Shown piece after piece: positions 60,651 to 64,000 of a DNA stretch of 64,000 nt. Source of the DNA: Psychrobacillus sp. OK032 (lineage in GTDB: Bacteria; Bacillota; Bacilli; Bacillales_A; Planococcaceae); the NCBI RefSeq assembly GCF_900111345.1, contig NZ_FOGY01000003.1, forward strand, positions 186,001 to 250,000. The letters run 5' to 3'. A model generated the notes under the pieces. That model saw only the letters and a program-made list of their open reading frames with translations. It was not told where the DNA came from and ran no database searches. Position 1 is the stretch's first letter. Each line of letters begins with the position of its first letter. The position numbers and the translations under genes are program-made.

Positions 60651-60665
60651 ACTACATGATGTAGT
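60651..60665. promoter_or_regulatory. BlaI-type operator O3
   Basis: ACTACATGATGTAGT, with perfect arms ACTACAT/ATGTAGT, 21 bases before the start codon of the DsbA-like gene. The wider site TTACACTACATGATGTAGT resembles O1 read on the other strand. Confidence 0.68.
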
Positions 60666-60685
60666 CTTAATTAGGAGTGTTTTAA

Positions 60686-61327
60686 TTGTCAAAAAAAATA
60701 TTTTGGATCATTGGAATAATCGCTGTATGTATAATAGGAATCATCGTACTAACAGACGCAAAACAAGAAACAGTAGAAATTGATTATGCTGGACAGCCAT
60801 TCGTTGGAGAGGAATCGGCACCTGTTGAAATTATCGAGTTCGGGGATTATAAATGCCCGCATTGTGGAGATTTTGACAGCACACTATTTCCTATGATCAA
60901 TGAACAATTTGTAGAAACAGGAAAAGCGAAGTTTTACTTTATGAACTACTCATTCATCGCACCAGATTCAACGACCTCTGCACAATTTGCGGAATCAGTG
61001 TACAAAGAACTTGGCAATGAAAAGTTTTGGGAATTTCACCACTTGTTATTCGCTAACCAAACAAACGAATCTGGACAAGAAAATGTCATGACAGAAGCAT
61101 TTTTACAATCTGTCTTAGCGGAAGTTGCAACGGCTGAGGAAGTGGAAAAAGTAAATCTTGCATATATTGAAAGTGCAGGAAAAGAAGCATGGCAGAAAGA
61201 TATGAATATAGCAAACATTCTAGGAGTAGCTTCCACACCAACAATTTACATAGGTGGAAAGGAATTCACAGGAGCAACGATGAATGATTTTGCGAAGATG
61301 GTAGAAGAGGCTGCCGATGGTAAATAA
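60686..61327 (+). CDS. bdbD: DsbA-like thiol-disulfide oxidoreductase (BdbD type)
   Basis: A 213-residue protein with an N-terminal membrane anchor (about residues 4-23) and an extracytoplasmic thioredoxin fold with a DsbA helical insert. EFGDYKCPHCGDFDSTLFP holds the CPHC redox site and ASTPTIYIGGKEF the cis-Pro loop. It forms disulfides in exported proteins. TTG 60686 is the start, with TAGGAG upstream. Its stop overlaps the start of the DsbB-like gene, its expected reoxidation partner. The operator ahead of it links it to the BlaI-type repressor. Confidence 0.9.
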   Translation: MSKKIFWIIGIIAVCIIGIIVLTDAKQETVEIDYAGQPFVGEESAPVEIIEFGDYKCPHCGDFDSTLFPMINEQFVETGKAKFYFMNYSFIAPDSTTSAQFAESVYKELGNEKFWEFHHLLFANQTNESGQENVMTEAFLQSVLAEVATAEEVEKVNLAYIESAGKEAWQKDMNIANILGVASTPTIYIGGKEFTGATMNDFAKMVEEAADGK

Positions 61328-61721
61328 GCCACTTTTATTCGCCTGGATCACCTCTATTATTGCGATGGTAGGAAGTTTGTTTTTCAGTGAACGTATGGAT
61401 TTTATCCCATGCACGCTTTGCTGGTACCAACGGATTTTAATGTATCCATTTGTTATTTTTCTAGGCATCGCTTTTTACCGGAATGATCGCGATATTTATA
61501 AGTATATTTTGCCAATTTCCATTATTGGTATCATGACTTCTAGTTATCATTATGCATTGCAAAAGATTCCTTCTATGCATGAGTTCAGTAGCTGTACAAG
61601 TGGAGTCCCATGTTCTGGACAATATATTAACTGGTTTGGATTTGTGACTATTCCTTTTCTAGCACTCATTGCTTTTATATTTATTACCGTTATGATGATA
61701 ATACTTTGGAAACGCAAGTGA
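61317..61721 (+). CDS. bdbC: DsbB-like disulfide oxidoreductase (BdbC type)
   Basis: A 134-residue membrane protein with four helices and the two cysteine pairs of the DsbB family: MDFIPCTLCWYQRI in the first loop and SSCTSGVPCSGQYINWFG in the second. It passes electrons from the DsbA-like partner to quinone. The start ATG lies inside the last 11 bases of bdbD, so translation is coupled. Confidence 0.9.
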   Translation: MVNKPLLFAWITSIIAMVGSLFFSERMDFIPCTLCWYQRILMYPFVIFLGIAFYRNDRDIYKYILPISIIGIMTSSYHYALQKIPSMHEFSSCTSGVPCSGQYINWFGFVTIPFLALIAFIFITVMMIILWKRK

Positions 61722-61739
61722 GAAAGGAGAATTGAAACA

Positions 61740-62273
61740 ATGGAAAAAAAGAAAAAACGGTTTTACATTCGCACCGTCATTTTGAGTCTATTAGTTGTAG
61801 CAATTGTTTTCACCATATACTCCAACTTAACGAAAGAAAAAACAGCTGTATTGCAAGTAGGGGACAATGCACCTGATTTTTCACTTATTGATATGAACGG
61901 GGAAAAGCATCAATTATCCGATTATAAAGGACAAGGAGTCTTTTTAAACTTTTGGGGAACTTGGTGTAAACCATGTGAAAGAGAATTCCCGTTGATGGAC
62001 AAACACTATCAAGATTATAAAGATCAAGGTGTTCAAATACTTGCAGTAAATATTGGGGAATCCAATTTTTCTGTTCAGAAATATGTAGATAGAAAAAGCT
62101 TAACTTTTCCAGTTCTAATCGACCACAATAAAAGTGTCATGGAAACATACAATATTAACCCCTTGCCAACAACGATGCTCGTAAACCCAGAAGGTAAAAT
62201 AGAGAAAATAATTACTGGGGAAATGAGTGATGAAGCAATTAAGAACTATATGGCACAAATTATGCCTAACTAA
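61740..62273 (+). CDS. resA: ResA-type thiol-disulfide oxidoreductase (TlpA-like)
   Basis: This 177-residue protein has an N-terminal membrane anchor (about 10-30) and a TlpA/ResA thioredoxin domain: GDNAPDFSLIDMNGEKHQLS, FLNFWGTWCKPCEREFP with the CKPC redox pair, VNIGESNFSVQKYVD and LPTTMLVNPEGKIEKII. ResA reduces cysteines of apocytochrome c for haem attachment. In Bacillus it starts the resABC operon; here it follows bdbDC. AAAGGAG precedes the ATG. The name is by close motif match; a more general reductase role is possible. Confidence 0.85.
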   Translation: MEKKKKRFYIRTVILSLLVVAIVFTIYSNLTKEKTAVLQVGDNAPDFSLIDMNGEKHQLSDYKGQGVFLNFWGTWCKPCEREFPLMDKHYQDYKDQGVQILAVNIGESNFSVQKYVDRKSLTFPVLIDHNKSVMETYNINPLPTTMLVNPEGKIEKIITGEMSDEAIKNYMAQIMPN

Positions 62274-62285
62274 ACCTGTTTATAA

Positions 62286-62331
62286 TAGTAGTACAAACCA
62301 AGACAATGGTTTGTACTACTTTTTTTTACGG
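62286..62331 (+). terminator. Terminator of the bdbDC-resA operon
   Basis: GTAGTACAAACCA pairs perfectly with TGGTTTGTACTAC (62288-62319) and is followed by TTTTTTT. Confidence 0.9.
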
Positions 62332-62383
62332 TAGTGTGCAAAACAGATAGGCTATAAGTAATGTCAATTTCCTTAGATAATTA

Positions 62384-62995
62384 ATAAACAGTTACCGCTG
62401 CGATTTTCGCTGCAGGCGGACGCTTTCCGCGGGGTGAGCGATGAGTCATCACCGCCGCTATCGCGTTCGTTGTGATGTCTCATCTGTCTCACTCATCCCG
62501 CAGGAGTCGCCGCCTACTTCGAAAATCAATGGAACTTGCCGATTAAATAGCATAAAGCATATAACAAATTAGCACGAGAGCAACCAAATTGCTGGTGAAA
62601 GCAACTTAATTCTTAAAATAAAAAGTTTACTGGGAGTGAGACGACGATGGACACGAGGAGTTATTCCAATACCAATAAATAGTTGAATGAAACGAGCTTT
62701 ATCCTAGTAAAAGCTCTTTTGGAGATAGCTATTTTCTAAATAGGTTTAATATTGTGAAGTGTACCTGATCAATTTAAATATCTCATAACTGCAGTCACCA
62801 AATAAGCAAGAAATTCCTATTGATTGTAGCGGAAGGCGGCGACTCCAGCGGGAATAGCATGAGCTGAAGACCCTGGACCGAGCGTAGCGAGGGAAGCGGC
62901 TGAAGCCATGCCCGCGGAAAGCGTCCGCCTGGAGCGGAAATCAACTGCCTCCATATTAAATCCTAGCGATTACTTCTTTATGACGCATTATTTCT
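62384..62995 (+). repeat. Family A composite repeat, full copy
   Basis: First unit 62395-62545 (GCAGGCGGACGCTTTCCGCG ... GGAGTCGCCGCCTACTTCG), centre 62550-62815 matching 6.76-7.06 kb, second unit 62820-62945 (GCGGAAGGCGGCGACTCC ... GGAAAGCGTCCGCCTGGAGC), outer end TATGACGCATTATTTCTAAA. It fills the gap between resA and the next gene. Confidence 0.8.
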
Positions 62996-63161
62996 AAATT
63001 GACTACAAACAGGTATTTATTAAGACCTATTTTATTCGCAAAAAGCTATACTTCATTTTGTATCATTTTTCATATAGATGCTTATGACTAAAGTTCGTTT
63101 GATTATTCTGATAATGTGATAAAATATTCTATAATAGAAATGCGTGAAAGAGGTGAATGGT

Positions 63162-63797
63162 ATGAGCTTAGTGAGATCCACTGGTAACGGCATGCTTGGT
63201 AAATGGGCAGACATTGAACAAAGAAAACGAATGTTGCAACGGCAGAATGCTGGTAATGCTTATCGGAAAACAGCCGAATATCTCCAACCAAAAGTACCAA
63301 CTCAATCAGAACTAGAGGAGTTGTTACTTGGAAAAAAGGAAAGAGAACTTGATATGCCCAGCAGTGGAAAGACGAATATGCTCGATATTAAAGGACCAAG
63401 CATTCCGGTGCAAACAATCGGTGGGCCGACACTTGAAAAAACAGTGGAGTTATTAGAAAAAGTAAGAAGCACCGCGCTTGCTCCGGCAAAGCCAACGCCT
63501 GAGGACTTACGTGTTGCTGCTAGTGCATCCGCTAAAATTCAGCGTGTGAATGCACAAATAACTTTAAATATGGAAGCGAGTCGTCAAATTGCGCTAGAAG
63601 TAAAACAACAGCTAGAAGATGAAGCATCTATTTCAAATCGCTCTGTTCCATCAGATCTTCAATCGCCTAAAATGTTACAAGAAGATTTACAGAAAAAACG
63701 ATTGAAAGAACAAGCGATTGCAAAATATTCGTATCAAGTTCACTTAAAGAGATACGGTTTTGCTGATTTAGAGCCAAGTTTCTTTCGAATAGCTTAG
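63162..63797 (+). CDS. Unrecognised soluble helical protein
   Basis: A 211-residue protein starting at ATG 63162, six bases after AGAGGTG; a GTG at 63144 precedes that site. It is rich in Lys, Glu, Gln and Ala, with no signal peptide or membrane segment. Features: GNGMLGKWADIEQRKRMLQR near the N-terminus, ELEELLLGKKERELDMPSSG, TPEDLRVAASASAKIQRVNA and EASRQIALEVKQQLEDE, predicted long helices, and a C-terminus HLKRYGFADLEPSFFRIA. I recognise no family. The next gene starts 12 bases after its stop, so the two are probably co-transcribed. Confidence 0.72.
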   Translation: MSLVRSTGNGMLGKWADIEQRKRMLQRQNAGNAYRKTAEYLQPKVPTQSELEELLLGKKERELDMPSSGKTNMLDIKGPSIPVQTIGGPTLEKTVELLEKVRSTALAPAKPTPEDLRVAASASAKIQRVNAQITLNMEASRQIALEVKQQLEDEASISNRSVPSDLQSPKMLQEDLQKKRLKEQAIAKYSYQVHLKRYGFADLEPSFFRIA

Positions 63798-63809
63798 GAG
63801 TAAGAGAAA

Positions 63810-64000
63810 ATGGCCAAAAAACAAAAAACCAATGCAGTTCGAATATTAGAACAGCAAAAAATAGATTTTGAGCTAATTGAATATGAATTGTCTAGTGATA
63901 AAGTAGACGGGGTAACTGTAGCAAATAAAATTGGCTACCCCGTTTTTGTCGTTTATAAAACACTACTCGTAACAGCTGGAGCAGGGAAATATTATGTATG
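63810..64000 (+). CDS. YbaK/EbsC-type Cys-tRNA(Pro)/aminoacyl-tRNA deacylase, N-terminal part
   Basis: An open frame of 63 codons runs off the window. MAKKQKTNAVRILEQQKIDF, ELIEYELSSDKVDG and TVANKIGYPVFVVYKTLLVT match the start of the YbaK/EbsC family, which hydrolyses Cys-tRNA(Pro) or similar mischarged tRNA. GGAG lies nine bases before ATG 63810. Confidence 0.85.
   Translation, partial: MAKKQKTNAVRILEQQKIDFELIEYELSSDKVDGVTVANKIGYPVFVVYKTLLVTAGAGKYYV

Noticed and set aside
1-64000. tRNA, rRNA or transposase genes
   Set aside because: None was recognised when reading both strands. A covariance-model scan could not be run and would settle small RNAs.

Overview
The window is low-GC Firmicutes DNA, most likely a chromosome segment of a Planococcaceae/Caryophanaceae bacterium (Psychrobacillus, Lysinibacillus or Sporosarcina type). 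The evidence is strong AGGAGG-type ribosome binding sites, TTG and GTG starts, a SAM-I riboswitch over metIC, a Fur box, YfmM/BdbDC/ResA/SE1832-type proteins, and many GC-rich palindromic intergenic repeats. No rRNA, tRNA, prophage, transposase or CRISPR array was seen. The genus is inference.

Layout. 0-2.7 kb: edge of an AEC permease, an FMN reductase with a MarR regulator, a small duplicated-motif protein and a dead sortase. 2.7-6.4 kb: methionine operon metI-metC-yxjH-like under a SAM-I riboswitch. 6.5-14.2 kb: an oddly built oligopeptide-type ABC transporter (fused ATPases, two permeases with extra N-terminal membrane parts, a substrate-binding protein that reads as circularly permuted). 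15.7-19.6 kb: a lysine-catabolism operon (aldehyde dehydrogenase, lysine 6-dehydrogenase, acyl-CoA dehydrogenase) with a cre-like site. 20.5-33.5 kb: beta-propeller surface protein, PdaC-like deacetylase, ThrE-type exporter pair, c-di-GMP phosphodiesterase, DMT permease, heterodimeric ABC exporter and a tandem GNAT protein. 34.4-40.1 kb: GDPD, then an iron-siderophore ABC transporter divergent from a ferredoxin-NADP reductase across one Fur box. 40.3-48.1 kb: DUF2804, amidase-like, DegV, PlsY, nitroreductase, M20 dipeptidase, CNNM/CBS protein and an ECF sigma factor. 48.8-58 kb: YfmM-type ABC-F, SE1832, PseG-like protein, SDR, FMN reductase, XRE-cupin, DoxX and topoisomerase III. 58-62.3 kb: a membrane-anchored VOC protein, a BlaI/M56 regulatory pair and a bdbD-bdbC-resA thiol-redox operon, joined by three matching BlaI-type operators. 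63.2-64 kb: an unrecognised protein and the start of a YbaK/EbsC deacylase.

The most unusual content is intergenic. Arrays of short core motifs (GCGACAAA, AATCGGATAAT/TATCCG, GAAAGCAA) recur at 14.4, 14.6, 20.0, 22.6, 48.1-48.7 and 54.0 kb, with the cores 21 bp apart (exactly so in four arrays), that is two turns of B-DNA, although motifs and spacers differ. I do not recognise this as a described element. Two further repeat families are present. Family A is a 600-700 bp composite of two inverted GC-rich units around a conserved non-coding centre, with half copies and a roughly 100-bp minimal copy. Family B consists of roughly 150-350 bp hairpin-rich units, tandem at 51.8-52.5 kb.

Many genes have start codons corrected here from the longest open frame, on the basis of a visible ribosome binding site.
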